DNA of 64,000 nt from Acridotheres tristis. Taxonomy: Eukaryota > Chordata > Aves > Passeriformes > Sturnidae. The position numbers and the translations under genes were made by a program. Positions within the stretch are counted from its first letter, which is position 1. Each line of letters begins with the position of its first letter. Below, one piece after another: positions 15,001-29,100 of this stretch. A model generated the notes under the pieces. The model saw only the letters and a list, made by a program, of their open reading frames with translations, had not been told where the DNA came from and did no database searches. The stretch lies in contig CM072892.1 of the NCBI GenBank assembly GCA_037013685.1, forward strand, positions 16,559,501 through 16,623,500, given 5' to 3'.

Positions 15001-17370
15001 TGTTTGGCAACACTTATAAAATGCCATGACTGAAAGGCAGGGTAGAAGGGCAATGTTTTAATAAATTATTGTTGGTCCTTGAAACGTGTGGAGGGAAAGG
15101 GCTGTTGCAGGAAGCATAGTGGCATCTTGGCAGCTTACAGGACTGTCCTGGGCTGCTTTGCACCCATGTACACCAGAAAGCCTTTGTTTTCCTCGTATGC
15201 TGGGAAAGCTGTTCCCATACTTTGTGTCACCGCATGGCAGCCTGCCCTCAGCAGGAAACTGCTGAGTCAGATAACCTACTGAATCATTTGCAATTTCTCA
15301 CCACTTGGATGGCATTTTTCCACATGGTTGTATGCTGTTTCCATCTTATTCCGGGTCTCTGGGTTTGAGAGACCCAGGCTGCTGGACCAGGCTTAGTTCT
15401 GCCCTGACCTGTGGGGCCAGGCTGCCATCACAGGTGTTTGGCACTGTGGGTCCTGCCACCATGGGTCACCTGTACAGACACAGCCAGAAAGGGGAGATGT
15501 GATGGTAATGACACTGTAACACAAGTTAGAATATCTTTTGTTTTACGTATGGGGTTCTTTTTACAGATATGTCTGGGTTTTGGTCAGCTCCCAAGTGCAG
15601 CTCCTGCTATAAGGCTGCCCCAGCTTTCCCCGTGGCTTCCAGATCTCTTACAGGCAGCAGGGGCAAACACACCAGCGGGAGGCATTCCCATTGTGGGCCC
15701 AGTCCTGTGCCACAGAGGCTGCACACGTCAACAGCACGTTCAATTAGGTGATTAGGGCTCTGTCTCAAGCATCATCATCCACATTGTGAGTGTCAATATT
15801 CTTGGACTTCAATGAGCCAGTACTGGTTTTTAATTAATGATGGATTTCTAAGGTTATTAATTAACCCTGTTAATTTTGCTGTTTCGTTTCTTAGACAGAA
15901 AATCTGAATGAAAGTCTCTAGACCTTTTCCTGTCTGCAGCAACAAGCAACTGTGCCCTTGTGGGGTGGAGTCATGGGTTTGTGCTCTGGCTCTTATCAAG
16001 GCAAGCACGCTGGTATCCATTGCTTTGATATTCACTTCTTTTCTTACCTTGACAGGTTTTATGAAAGGCACTGATGAAGCGTTCACCAGCTCCTTTCTGC
16101 ACTCTGACAGAGCCACTGTGTGTCACAGTGTGAGTTCGTCTTCCCACCTCTTTGCCCCTCTGATGTTTTGCTGTCTGCTTGCAAAGGCAAGGGCTTTATT
16201 CTGAGCGTGCATATTGCTGTCTCACTCTTGGTAAACTCCAAAGGATGTCTGTGTATCTCATCATACAACCTGACACAATGTCCTTTCCAGATACTGTTCT
16301 GTTTCATTAATACGTTTCTCACTACTGCCAGAGCCCAATAGAGTTGTAGGAACAGTGGCCAGAGAGTGCAAAAGGCAGTAATGAGATTTATTTTATGTGC
16401 GACTTTGTGGTATTGAAAAGCTTTATGTATCATCTCTCTGTATCATTTCCTCTCAGGCTGCTGCTGGTTGAACATGTTCTGTCTGACTCCTGCATCAGCC
16501 ACACTGTGTCTTGACTTCCACTTAAATCAGTCTACCACTTTAATGAGGGCAGCCTTTGAAATCAGGAGGCCACTGGAACAATAGGCAGAATTTATACTGC
16601 AGTTTTCATCTTCACAGCAATTTTCAAACACGACTGAATCAATCTTTAATGGTCCCTTATGTGGAACATGACAAAAGACTGCAAGCCTGATTTTACAGAC
16701 TGGGCACAGAAAACCTGAGGGATTTGCTGAAAGCCACAGAAAAAATATGGCCCAAACTGCAAAAGAACAAATGAGTTTGTACTACCAATTTTTTACATCC
16801 ACATCATGTTCCCACACCTTTAAACCACAAGGCACTTTATTTTCTGGGTCCTGTATTGCATTATTAACAGCAGAACCAGGATATTTGCTACCACTTCACT
16901 GTGTCAATGATATTCACTGATGTAATATAGTCTTCCCATGGAAAGGGAAATTAATTATTGGAAGTTAGAGGGCATATGATGACCCAGTGCTGGCAGTGTG
17001 GAGTGCCTCGGTGGAGTACAGGGTGTACTCAAGGCTGTACACTGGGAAAGGTCTTTGTGTGGAAAATGATGCCTCAGGCATTGGAAACACACTCTCTTCC
17101 TCCCCCACCATCACAAAATGCTACCAAGTGGTTTCCTCGTGGTGCTGAACCTGCTGCTCCTCACTCCTCTGTCTCTCTCCTTCTGTTAACTCAGCTGAAT
17201 AAATTGCGGTTTCAACACTGAACCACAAAGTATCAAGATTTCAATCTAATATTTGTATTAATATTAGACTAATATTAGCGTTCTCATTCTGCATATCATG
17301 GTACATGTGCACCATAGAGATTACTCTGGAGTTGGATTATCCTTTCCAAATCCTGTCCACATAATTTCCT
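1..17370. other. Gene-poor intergenic DNA, no exon recognised
   Basis: Both strands were read through this block. The open frames are short and show no protein family I recognise. The longest, 2,591-3,301 on the plus strand (236 codons), has low-complexity, domain-free composition and no visible splice or promoter context. Another open frame at 8,684-9,124 on the minus strand starts at TTG rather than ATG. An AATAAA lies at 206-211 on the plus strand but is not tied to any exon. The block lies on the 3' side of CALM1, where TTC7B is the next gene in human. No TTC7B coding exon was recognised, although a far 3' untranslated region could not be excluded by eye. Confidence 0.6.
11082..11098 (+). 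repeat. Poly(A) tract, A17
   Basis: An uninterrupted run of 17 adenines. It could be the tail of an old retroposed sequence, but no source element is recognisable next to it, so it is listed only as a simple repeat. Confidence 0.9.
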
Positions 17371-17569
17371 CACCAGAAGGGCTATCAAACATTGGAACAG
17401 TCTGCCCAGAGAAATGATGGTGTTACCATCCCTGGAGTTATTTAAAAGACAACTAGATGTGGCACTTAGGAACATGGTTTAATGGTGGACTTGGTAGAAT
17501 TCAGTTAATGGTTTGACTTGATGATCTTAGAAGTTCTTTCCAACCCAAATTATTCTATGAATTTATGAT
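17371..17569 (+). mobile_element. CR1 LINE fragment, 3' end
   Basis: The sequence matches the familiar 3' end of avian CR1 elements. It has a segment reading 'ggaacagtctgcccagaga', a segment 'accatccctggagtta', the block ending 'ttctttccaacccaaa', and finally the degenerate octamer tail 'attctatgaa'. Only the last ~200 bp are present, as expected for 5'-truncated CR1 copies; the reverse transcriptase region is absent. Divergence from the consensus as I remember it is moderate, so this is an older inactive insertion. It lies on the plus strand and far from any exon. Confidence 0.85.
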
Positions 17570-20070
17570 ATTTTATATTACTGAGATGCATCTATTGTGC
17601 TATGACAGTGGACAGTGAAAATTTGGCTATACTAGTAATGTGGTAATACAAGAAATGAGACTGACTCAAAATGGTTACCAAATGTGAAGGACTGTTGGAA
17701 GTTCTGGAAGGTAAATATGGTTTAAATTCTAGGAAGATACTGAGGGAGCTTACTAACTGCAATTCCAGCTTGGACAACTTGAGTTTGGATGAAGGAGTTG
17801 TTATGCTTTGCTGTAATAAGCTTCTGAAATATTAGTTAATTTTTCTACGGTTCAAAGGTGGGTTATAAAATGAAATTACTAACCATGTCGAATATCCTTG
17901 CGCTGTAAAATGAAAAGCAGATGATTAAAAAAAAGTTAACTTTCAGGTCATTGAGAATTCCTGCGAAACCAAAAACATCCCCCAATGGAACCAGAGCAGG
18001 CAGAGGTTTGTAACACAGTTTCTGCTTTATCTTGCACTTGGAAGCAAAAAGGACTTCTACAGAATAATGAAATGGCCTTTTCCTAACCCCCTATTTCCTG
18101 AATACTCCCAAAAGATGAGGGGCCAGGAAGAACAAACAACATGGAGAAACAGCAGGTTCATCATGTTCTGGCATAAGTGGAAATAGTCTGGAAAGGGCTT
18201 TGTCAATACACTTCCCTCAACAGATGTGACCCCATATTTTCATTTGGGCAAAGGAAATCATTCTAGAGAAAGACTGGGAATTCAACAAGTACTTCAGGAC
18301 AAAATCACATAATTTGCTAGACACTAATGAATCACATACATCATGTTTCCCTTTCATTCTTTTTATTGGTGCCCATACCCATGATCCACCTTCAGTAAAG
18401 ATCAGAGACCCTGTTTAATCTTCAAAGTCAGGCATATGAGAAAGACCCAAAGCCATCAGCAAATCCTAAAAGAAATGTGCTGCTTTTCTCTATTTAAATG
18501 TTTTAATTTGATTTTCTTGTTTTTCCTATTTTCCATCAAAGCTGTGGGAAGCAGTGATGCTTTTGGACTATTGCCCTGTATCTTTTCATTCTGACTTTTA
18601 CTTTCCTTTCTGGCCCATTCTGAAACAGGAAAACAATGTGTGTGGCAGAAGGGCAGCTTCCATCAGTTCATTAAAACAGCATTTGTCTTTTTTAATTGAA
18701 ATGTCTTGTGGTGTCTCTCATTATAGCTATTAATATATGATCTAACACCATTCTTAACAGCATTTGGACATTATTATTTTAGATTAAAATCCATGCTGTT
18801 TTGTTTTAATACATTAAACTCATCTAATTCCCATATGTATATTATATACATATATATATAATATACATATTGCTGCTAGCCAGTCAGTAGCTGAGTAATT
18901 TATATCTACATCAATGATGTTTTAATGATGCATTGTTCTAATATATCACCAAAAAGATAGTGCTCACATGATATATTAGTGCCATATATCACTACAGTGA
19001 GGTATTTTTATGATATATTGCCCAAACAATGTCATTGGAAAGGAAGAAGAGACACATAAGAAATGGTAGGTTTTAATTTACTAGTTTTAAAAACACGTCT
19101 AATATTCTTAACTTAATAATAGCTGACCTAGTCTGAAGTGGAAGAGACATGATACTAAAAGAGAGGTCTGAAGCAGAAATCTGAAGTGCAATCCAGCGGG
19201 TCAGAAGGCATCACACTGACTCTTGAGATAAGTCATGTATCTACTTATGACAGCAAACAGAAAGAAAGTGGAATGAGGAGGGAGCCTAACTTTTTTGTTT
19301 TCAAAATGGTTAAATATCTGATTAGAGAAACGGGGCCTCTTTGGCTCCAGGGAGGATGCCTTAGTGGTGCAAAGTCCAGCTGATTCCAGCTGTGTGGATC
19401 CATGAAACATTCTCTCACTGGAGCTGGGGGTGAAAGGAGATAACATTTTTAATGGGGCATTTATTTTATTTGTTTTTTCTTAGTCAAGTAATACTGATCC
19501 ACCAGAAAAGAAAAAAAGTTCAACAGAAATATGGCTGTGTTGATGAGACACAATTTCAGGCTAAATGTTGGCTGATTAAAAAGAATGGTATTTGGGGGTA
19601 AGACTCTGGGCAAAATACAGCTGGCTGATCCAACTCTCCTGCTGTTTGGTTTGACATGCCTTGATACACTGATCGCTTTGTGGATGTGGGGCTTCCAGCT
19701 ATTCACCTTCTTCAGCTCACAACTGTGATGCAAGACTCAAACCTGTGGTTTGCAGTGTGGACCAGTGGTTTAACCTTTGCTGGAGCAGACATTTGACTTC
19801 AGAACTGCACCCTCTGTGTGCTCATGCAGACACTGGACAGCTGCAGTGTGCACAGCCCTGAGGCTGGACCAGCTCCCACCACCTGGAGGGAGCAGGATCT
19901 CAGGGTGAGGCAGCAGCTTCCAAGAGGAAAGTATTTTAACATGAATGCTGAAGGCTCTGATAAGTAGTCACATATAGCAAGAGTGTGCATTGGGACAGCA
20001 TAAAGATAAAGGTGAAAGAAAAAACAAAAATGAGAGCTGAGCATCAAGATGGCACAGACAGCAGTGGAGT
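17570..20070. other. Intergenic, AT-rich, no gene seen
   Basis: I see only short open frames and low-complexity AT stretches here, including the repeat at 18,833-18,870. No exon, RNA gene or further transposon fragment was recognised. Confidence 0.6.
18833..18870. repeat. AT-rich simple repeat, imperfect (TA)n
   Basis: About 38 bp made of interrupted TA dinucleotides ('atatgtatattatatacata' and continuing). It is partly self-complementary. This is a typical decayed microsatellite with no sign of function. Confidence 0.8.
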
Positions 20071-20190
20071 GAGCCAGGCTGGATGGGGCTCTTGAACAAC
20101 TTGGTCTAGTGAAAGGTCTTCCTGCCCACAGCAGAGATGATTTTTAGGTCTCTTGAAGCCTAAGCCAGTCTATGATTCTGTGATTCTATA
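20071..20190 (+). mobile_element. CR1 LINE fragment, 3' end
   Basis: The block begins with 'ccaggctggatggggctctt' and continues with 'ttggtctagtgaaaggtctt' and 'cctgcccacagcagagatga'. These match the passerine-type CR1 3' region. It ends in the characteristic repeats 'tctatgattctgtgattcta'. Only about 120 bp survive, so it is a dead 5'-truncated copy. Its sequence is closer to the CR1 in the LTR at 34.9 kb than to the copy at 17.4 kb, which suggests a different subfamily from the latter. Confidence 0.85.
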
Positions 20191-23100
20191 TAAGCAGGTC
20201 ATGTGAAATCTGCTCTTACCAGAACATTCCTTTCATCCTATAGCTGCTTATACCTTAGTGCACCAAATGAAGATGTTGCAAGACAAGAAATCCCATAAGC
20301 TACCTAAAAACTAGAGCTGGTGTGCAAAAATAATTTGTTTCTTCTAGAAAAACACTGCTGCATATGAAACATGAAGTGCATTTAGATGGCATCAGCTGGA
20401 ACAGTGAGTGAATAATAAGCAAAAAAACCAGAATTATTTGTATTAAAGAACAAAATCCCTGTTCATTGTTAATATAAAGTTATGTAGTTAGCTTGTATCT
20501 AATGAAAAAAAAAAAAAAGACTAAGCAGATACTGTACTCCAGGAAAAAATATTAGATTTTGACTAAATGAAGTAAACATCTCATTAAATGTCTGTTTTTA
20601 CAGACACTAATGAACATTATTGCCAAAGGGGCAACAAAAATAAGACAATGAATATGGTAAAATGTGTTCCTTTTATGAGTAGTAAATCTTTCCTGTGATC
20701 TAACAAGGTACAATAAGAAATCTTACTATATTAAAATACCTCTAAGGATGTAAGAAAACTGATCTCTGATCAGCTCAGCTAGAAATTACACCACACATTT
20801 CCGCTTGATTTTTAAAAAGCTCCTACTCTGATTATAATGCACCATTGGAGAAGACAGCATTATTTATTTTAGGATATTTCACACCAGGAGTGCAGAAGTT
20901 TTCAAGGAAACCTTGAAAAAGGTGTGGGCCTTTAAGCAATAAAGAGCTCAGCTTTAGATGTTTTCTTTAACTTCTGCTGGCTCTTTTCAGGCAGAGTATC
21001 ATGCCTTTATTCCTATGTCTTCTCACAAGGTGCATGGTGAGATTTGTACTCATCGTATTCCTTTTGACCTGTGAAATTCAGGGCACAAAGTATTTTTGCT
21101 CAAAGTCTGCCTGATACAGAGCTGGGCTTTTCAAGGTGCTGTGTTTTCCCATCGATTGTGGGATGAGGCTTATCCCTCCTCATTCCTGGTGTCTCCACCA
21201 AATTTGAGAAGGGCTTTGCTCCCCACCCAGGCTCTCTCCTGTCTCTTCCTCCTTTCCTAGTTTCTCTTTCCCACTCTTCTTGCTCTCCTGACATGCCATC
21301 AGATGAAGAAGCTCCTTGAAGCTGCCCAGTGCAAAGCACAGCTCTGAACTGGAACAGGGCTCTTCCACAGCTGCTGGCACCTTTTCTCCTGCCCTGCTTT
21401 CACCTTTATCTTGCTCCTCAGTTGTAGGGAGCATGGCTTTTGCTCTGTGTATTTTTCCCACATCATACCAGCACTGTTCTCTGTCGGTGATTTGAGAGTT
21501 TCCAAGGAATCCATGACCTCTCTGCAAGCCTGAGGAGCCCCAGGAGCTGCATTTATCCCGGTGCCCTGCTGCAGGCAGCCAGCTCTGCTCCCTGGCATGC
21601 TGCAGCACCACCAGTTTCAGCCCTGGGTTTTGACCACATTCTGTACAGCAGGAGGCACAGCTTTGTATACAAATCTTGCATTGCTTATCCAGGAGAGCTT
21701 TCCTGCGTGGTCAGTGGTTATTCACAGGAGCCCCTGCCTCTGTTTCCTCCCAGTGCTGCTTTTCTCTGAGGTATTGGATGCAAGGCGTTGCTGGAGGCAA
21801 GATGCCCGGTGTGGGTGATCTAACCCTCTTCACTTCTGCCTTGGAAATCAAGATCAGTTGTGGCTTATGGTCCTGTGAGCCAGATGGTTAGCAGGGCTGC
21901 TGAATTCATTTCTTGGTGTTTCTATACATAAATCTAGCAAAATGGTTTTACCTTCCTACAGCTGGCACATGTGCCTAACAATTTGATCTTATGCATTTTA
22001 AATATTTATTCAGTATTTAATTTACACCCCTGAGACTAATACTGGTGCTTTAACTTAGCCCTCAACCAGTTTCACTGAATCAGCTCTATGACAATTCAGT
22101 GATCTTCAACAAATTGGCTTTGTACATTAGCAGGGCCCCATCCTTTCTTTATTGGTATTTTGGGGGCATTTTGGGAAGAGCTATCAGTGATTTGTTTTTA
22201 AGTGTTACAAGGCATTAAACTGTTGTTTCTGTCTTTGAAATTATAGATGGTCTCCATAGAGACACTGAAGTTCTACATTGCTCTCTTGAATTGCCTGAAG
22301 AAGTGGCACTTGGAATTACATTCGAAACAATGCTAATTAGCAAATGCTGAATTTTAAACAAGCTTCACAGCAAGGTTTTTGTTTGATAGAAGCAGCAAAC
22401 CAGCAATCGACTGACCAAACTGACAAAGCTGAACTACAGACAACATGCTATTTAATTATTCATTAGACATTGTACAGGGTTAACTACAATAGGCACCATT
22501 CCCTTTTTGAGGAATCACCGAGCCAAGTGTAAGTGCCTTAGAAATCCAGCATAATAAATAGTCAGAAAAAATCAGCAAAATGAAATCTACTTCCCAAATT
22601 GCAGATTTATTGAGGAGGGGACAGGCGTGAACAAACCTCTGTAGCCATTTGATGAGAATGACTCAGCATATGCACAGAATGGAAATAATTTGTCAGGAGC
22701 CCAATCCTGCAGACAAAGCTACAATGAGAGGGTTTGGATGGAGGACAAAACAGACATTCTCAGACTAGGATTAGGGCTGGATGGTGTAAGGGGAAGGACC
22801 AGAGCTCCCCACAGGGCCCTCAGTCTCCCCTTTCTGCCCAGAACCACGGTGTCTCTGATTCACATGTGTGTGTGTAGGGGCATATGCCCCACAGGGGTAC
22901 TGGGGGCCCTTCAAGGACTGCCTGGGAGGTAAAACTGGACAGTTATTTCAGTCACAGCACAGGTTGGAAACTGGCAGTAGCTGAACACAGAAGCGAGATG
23001 TTGTTGCTAAAATTCATTGACCTGACAAGGTGCAAGTAGGGACAAAAAGAAACTTTGGAGAAGGCTTTATGTTAGTTAAAATCTTGTCACTTGCAGAATA

Positions 23101-26100
23101 AACCAAAGTTGAGGAAAATGACTGCAAGAAGAGGGAAGATTTGTGGATCCATGCAGAAGCCACAGAGTGTTGGGAAACATTTTGTACAGACAATGATCTA
23201 AAGTCCGATATACTTAGAAAAATTGAGATTGGAAATATATGTTTATTCCACTATTTGGTTTTGATTTGTGTTTTTTTCATGTTAGCTAAAGCAAAGTATG
23301 CATCTGCTGCAACAAAGTCAGTGAATGAGGACAATGTTCTGCCTTTTCCCAGCCAAAGGAAACTGAAGAGGAAACATTGCTCACTGTGAGCAGTGCGACC
23401 AGAACTACCCCAGGTATTGATTCAGGTGGCTGTAGTTATCTGCAATTAGATGCACTACAGACCAGGCAAATAATTCTGGGCCACACTTTTTGCCAAGGTT
23501 TATGTTTGGAAGAGGATGGGAGGACTTTTGGCATGCTGTGTTGTTTCTCTGGAAGGCAGGGCAGCAAGAATTGCTGGCATCACAGGCAGGAAGTTCAGAG
23601 AGCATAGTTGTAAGTGTACATTGGTGTAACTGACGACTGCAGAGAGCACTGATCCTTAAACTGAAAAGTATTTGCAAAGAATATCAATATGATAGTTCAG
23701 TTTCAGTAGTAATGTAGTGCAAATCACTTACCATCCTGTTTCACTCTCTGCTGTGATTTTATTACTGAAGTGGGAAACAATGAGAGAATTATCATCTGGG
23801 ATTATCTCTGATGGTCTTGATTTGTTGGAGCAAAACCTTCTTCCCTTAAAGTCTTTAATGTTTCTGTAACACTCTCAAATGCATCTCATGCATCAGACAT
23901 GGCACCACTGTTAATGGAGGACCCAGAAATGGAGAAGTGAGCAAATCAGCACACCAGACTTCACCTCACAAACACGTCTGTCAGCCCTCCATGCGTACGT
24001 TCAGCATTGCAACAGGCATGTACCTTCCACCTGCTCTGTGTGCAGAGAAACGCAATCACAAAACAGGACAACTTCAAAACAGTTCTGCTCCTTCAGCTGG
24101 GATGGTGCTTTGTGCCAGGTATTTGTATTAGAGGATTATATTTTATGAGATGAGACAAACAAGTGAGTAGGATGAAATCTTCTATCTAATCAAATTGAAT
24201 AAAATGTGACTGATAATGCCATTCCCAGCTATGGTAATACTTCATCCTGCTTATAATAGCTACCTACATATGGGCTAAAACTCAACATAATAAAATCTTT
24301 CTATCTAAAGTGGTTCACAGTCTGCAGTCAGTTGTTTTCCTGCTACCGCTTTGTCATATCAGCAGTAACTGCACTTGCCATGAGCATTTGAATGACCTGT
24401 CATTGGAGAGTCTTACCCTGCAAACAATCTCTGTGCTCTGCAGTCCTGTTAAATAATGCCTGTACTGAACCTGACTACAAGAATGATCTCACCCTGTGTA
24501 TTGTTTTCTGTGGAGTGTCCACCATTATTAAGACTGCATGTCCTAGATCCCAGAGAAAGGCTCATGTAAGGAAACAATTATTTCCCTTTTCTTTGCAGCA
24601 TGCATATTTTATTCCTGCTAGTTTTGTCAGCAGCGTACAAAAGCTGGGTGCTGAAGCCTGCAGATTTCTTGTTCTCTCCTGACACTGAGTCCCACACATA
24701 TCTCAGTCAGGGAGCAATTGGTCTCCTTTCATGTGTCCACTGTAGGAGTATACATAAGGGAAAGCCTGAAATAGGACCTTTTAATTTGACAAATGGGAAG
24801 TACAAAGATGTTAGGTTGCCACTGTTGCTGGCTAAGACAGCCCCTCTCAGCAGTATCTGGGCTGAGTTCAGCACATTTATATAGGTTTCAGTGAGCATGT
24901 AGTTTCTCCTAGTCACCAAAAGGTTCACAAATGATGGTGCAAAGACATGAAATAAAAAACATGGTGTTTAACTGTACCTTTCTCTCTCCATTGTTTGAAG
25001 CCAGCTATGTAAATACCAGCTTCTCCATGATGTGACTGTTATCTAATCTAGAGTAAGGTCCTGCCTCAGGAAGAGCATTCACAAGTGGATTTGCCTTGCT
25101 TGCGTGAAAAGATAGTCAGACACTGTAATTGCCCCAAATTCCCAGACTCTCAATTTCTTTTACACGGAGAAAAAGAAAAGCCCACGTGGTGGAAGAATTG
25201 GAATGCTGCTCTGGGACTACTTGCTGAGCCTACATTGTGCTCACTTTAAAGCAGCCTTGGTTGGCTTGTGAAAGACATCACCAAAGCAGCCCTGGTCCAC
25301 AGGGAGCAGGGAAAGGGCAGGGAATAGAGGAAGGGATCCCAGGAGGCTGAGAGCAAGCACAGGTGGGGTCTGCCACAGCCAGGGTCAAGGACTCTCAAGC
25401 TCTGAGGATTTTAAGGGTGTGAAACCCCACTGAGACTCAGATCCTTCCTGCAGTATTTCCCAGTCTGGGAAAGGAGGGACATGGAGTTGGACCACTTGGC
25501 TGAGCGACATGAATAGAAACGAGAATGAAATGTTTATCAAATAGTTGTATTCACTTTAATGTGTTCTCCTGTTACCTAGAAACAAATTAGCAATTACTTC
25601 AGATCTGATACCCAAAGAATGCACCTCTGGACTGACCTGACCGCATGAGTTCTGGCTGCACCTTGGTGTGCACGTGGGTTTGAGAAGTTTGGTCTGAGTC
25701 CAAAAGCAATCTGAATCCCAACAGGGCTTGTTGTTTTATGAGTTACTCTAATTGCCGAATTAAACAGAAATAAGAAAAAAAATAAAGCACACAAAGAATT
25801 TTTAAAATTGTAATAAAGCCTGTTTGATATTTCCATGCTTAGTATTGAAGTGACCTACCATTTGGATTTGTCATTTCAATCTACTTTGGTCCACGAACTA
25901 TGAAGAAACAATACTTTTCAGCAGAAGCTGTACCACAATACATTAACAAAAGAGTTCACTCTCTCAGAGTTGAAGATATCTCCTTGGACTAATATTCATC
26001 TCCTGTATTTTCTGGCTTTTGGTTGATTTATCCATGCAGCCATAATATCATTTTATGTTTCATTTCCTAGCTTTCTAAAGGAAACAAGAAAAATAAAAAT

Positions 26101-29100
26101 GCAATTTAATGCACTCCACTATGACTATTTAAGCATTACATCATCAGAAAGGCTGTCACTAGCTAGTAAGTGGTCCCAATGATAAGACAGCATTACCTAG
26201 CAACTGCAGAGAAGTTATTAACCCTTTTGTGACTACTATATCCACCACTGAAGCTGAAAATAGCTTATAGCAAACAAATTCATGTATCCAAATGCCTGCA
26301 AAAAAACCCAAATGTCCTTTCATCTTGTGATTATGGTGTGAACGTTTTTCTCTGTAATTCTGAAAAGATGCCCAGTTCAGTTCTGCAAAAGGACAAATGA
26401 GGACCACACGGCTGTGCAGGCAGCTTCTGAGGAAGAAGGGAAGCGTGATGAATCATTCTAATGCTATGTGTGCAGGCATAGGGTGATACAGGGTTTTTTC
26501 ACTAGCCTGAAGAAGGATGACTGGTTAAAATATTACCAGGACTCTCAGGAGGTTTACAGTTATTATTTGAACAGGTCATGAGTCTCTGCAGCCTTCCTGA
26601 ACATCACTCGATGTTTTAGGGAACACATTATATTCATCCTATATGCTGCAAAGCAGAAAGAGACAGTTAGCTGTAAACCTTAAGTTTAAGTAAAATTTAT
26701 GTGAAGAAAGCAAAATTAAACCTAAACCCTGCTATGATTTACATGGGTAGATCCTGAGGGATGAAGCACCTGGGGGGTTACCAATCCCAGGCTCACATCC
26801 TCTCCTGATGAACACTACCAGTCCCTGAGTTTGTGCAACTTCCAGAAAAGTCCTGGGATGGCTTTTACTGCAGGACTGAAATCTGAAATCCACAATGGGA
26901 AACAGAGCAAGGACCTCCACTGCAGCTGCAGTAAAGCTGCATGCCAAGAAACCAACAGCAGAAGCAAGTGCTGTAGACAGGCAGAATGTGGGAGAGGCAC
27001 CAAGAACCAGGTCTGCACACTAAGGACTGCACAGGCTCCCAGCAGGACAGCTTCTCCTTGGACTGTTATCTTAAGATTCAAGAGCATGCCATCTTTTCCT
27101 GTGTGGTCTTGCACAAAATGTTCTTGTCCAGGAGATTTCCAGACACAGAGTGAGCTCAAATCCTGATGTTTTCTCCGTGAATAAAGAGTGGAGGAAAAAG
27201 TGTGTGTCATCCTGTTTCCCATGCCTCATTTGACAGGGCTCCAGGTCCTCAGAAACACCTCTATGGTGATGTCAGCAGATTCTCTCTATCTTTAAATATC
27301 ACCTTTTCTCTTTTTTGTTCGAATATATATGCATAGTACAAAAAACAACAGCCCAAGTTGTGGGTCTTTTCTTAAATTGCATGGCTTGCAGTAGCCATGA
27401 ACCAAGCAACCCAGGAGATTAAGCAAGAGTAAGGACGGCAAGAAAAATCCAGAAAAGAACAGCAAGAAGAGCACAGTAATTGCTTTTCAAGTCCCACAAA
27501 GATGGTCTGAACAAACATCCGTCTAATTGGAGAAATTCTTCAGTATTTTATTCCAAATAAATAAGCCGTCCAACTCTATTACATATGACGTTGTGTATTT
27601 GTTCCAATGATCTTTAACTGGGTAATGGGACTGCACTGCTTTGTGTGTTTTCATTCCAAATTACTAAAACAAGCTTTGTAAAATCTCCCCAGAAAACACG
27701 ATGTCCTGTTAAATCACTACTCCAATATGATTATAAAAAAACCTGACTCTTATTACTCTGTTAGTTTGTCATAAGCTGTAATAAAGCAGAGCAATAACTA
27801 GCCAGCACGAAAGAGTGAGCATTTCTAGCTAAAGTGCAGAGAAGCAGACAGGACCTAATTTGTGTTCTGCAAAGCCTCAAGCCAGCCAGAGGCTGACAGT
27901 CTCCCTCTCGCTGACTTCACTAGAAATCTCTCAGCATCTCATAGGATTGCAGAGCACCTGGTAATATCGACCTCATCAGTGCAGTTCCAACTACTCAGTG
28001 TTCACATCAGCTATTAATATAAATTATAGTTGAGGGGATACAGTATTTGTAAGAGCTAATCCAAACACTAGTGAACACCTTTACTATTTCACTGGGTCAA
28101 AAAAGGTGCATGCACTCAGCCATCCATGAAGGTATCATATCACAGCCATGCAGATCAAGTCGTGTAAAATGATTTTGCAGTATTTCCATATCATAAAATA
28201 TGTACATACATTGAATCCACCGGTCCTGTTGCCTACAAATATTGCTGATGCCTAGGAATTTACTAAGCCATCCACAGAGCTTTTTGAACTGTCTTTAGGA
28301 GCTGAGCCAAACCCCAGTTCCTGAGCCTTCTTTGATGCTAGGATCACTTTTATAGCACCCAATTAAAATTGTTTCTCTTATTTTAATTTACCGATTTCTT
28401 AATAGCAACAAGATACTTGTTAGACAAACCTGCATTTCACTGTGAGGAGATTAGATTATTGCACGATATATTTTTTAAGTTCACTTGGTCTGTGACCTTG
28501 GTCCTCTAGCATCATCCACTGAATTTACAGAATAGCACTGCATTGAAAAGAGGCTGGATATTTTTCCAAAATAGTTGCCATTCTGCAGTTTCTGTTCTCT
28601 TTTCAGCTGGGATATTACTGACTTTGAAAACCTGGTCCCTGGATAGTCCACAAGGTATGAGTTAAACTAGAGAAAATATTTTATAAAACTTTATATTAAC
28701 CCTAGTGTTGCACAACGAAATGATTAGAAACTTCTCTTTGACATATCCTGTAACTTGTCCACTTGAACACTTTGCATTAAATTTCTTTGTTAATTTTCAT
28801 TTTAAAGGAAAAGAAACAACCAAACACTCATGGGTGAAGGCATAAAGGTGATAGTCAAACTCCTCCACAATATTAATCTTGGGGAGTGGCCAACCCAAAT
28901 ATATTTGCTCCAAAATTGGTGTTTCTCTTTTCATTTTATGTTCTAAGTTAGCAAAGGGTGAGTAAAGGAGATCATAATGGAAGCTGGGTTTCATTCTTGA
29001 CCACACCAGGTACTGGGAAGATCTCACAATGATTTATGTGCATATATCTTCTATTTAATTTCCTTATCTTTTTAAATGGGTTGTGAATAATTCAGGCAAT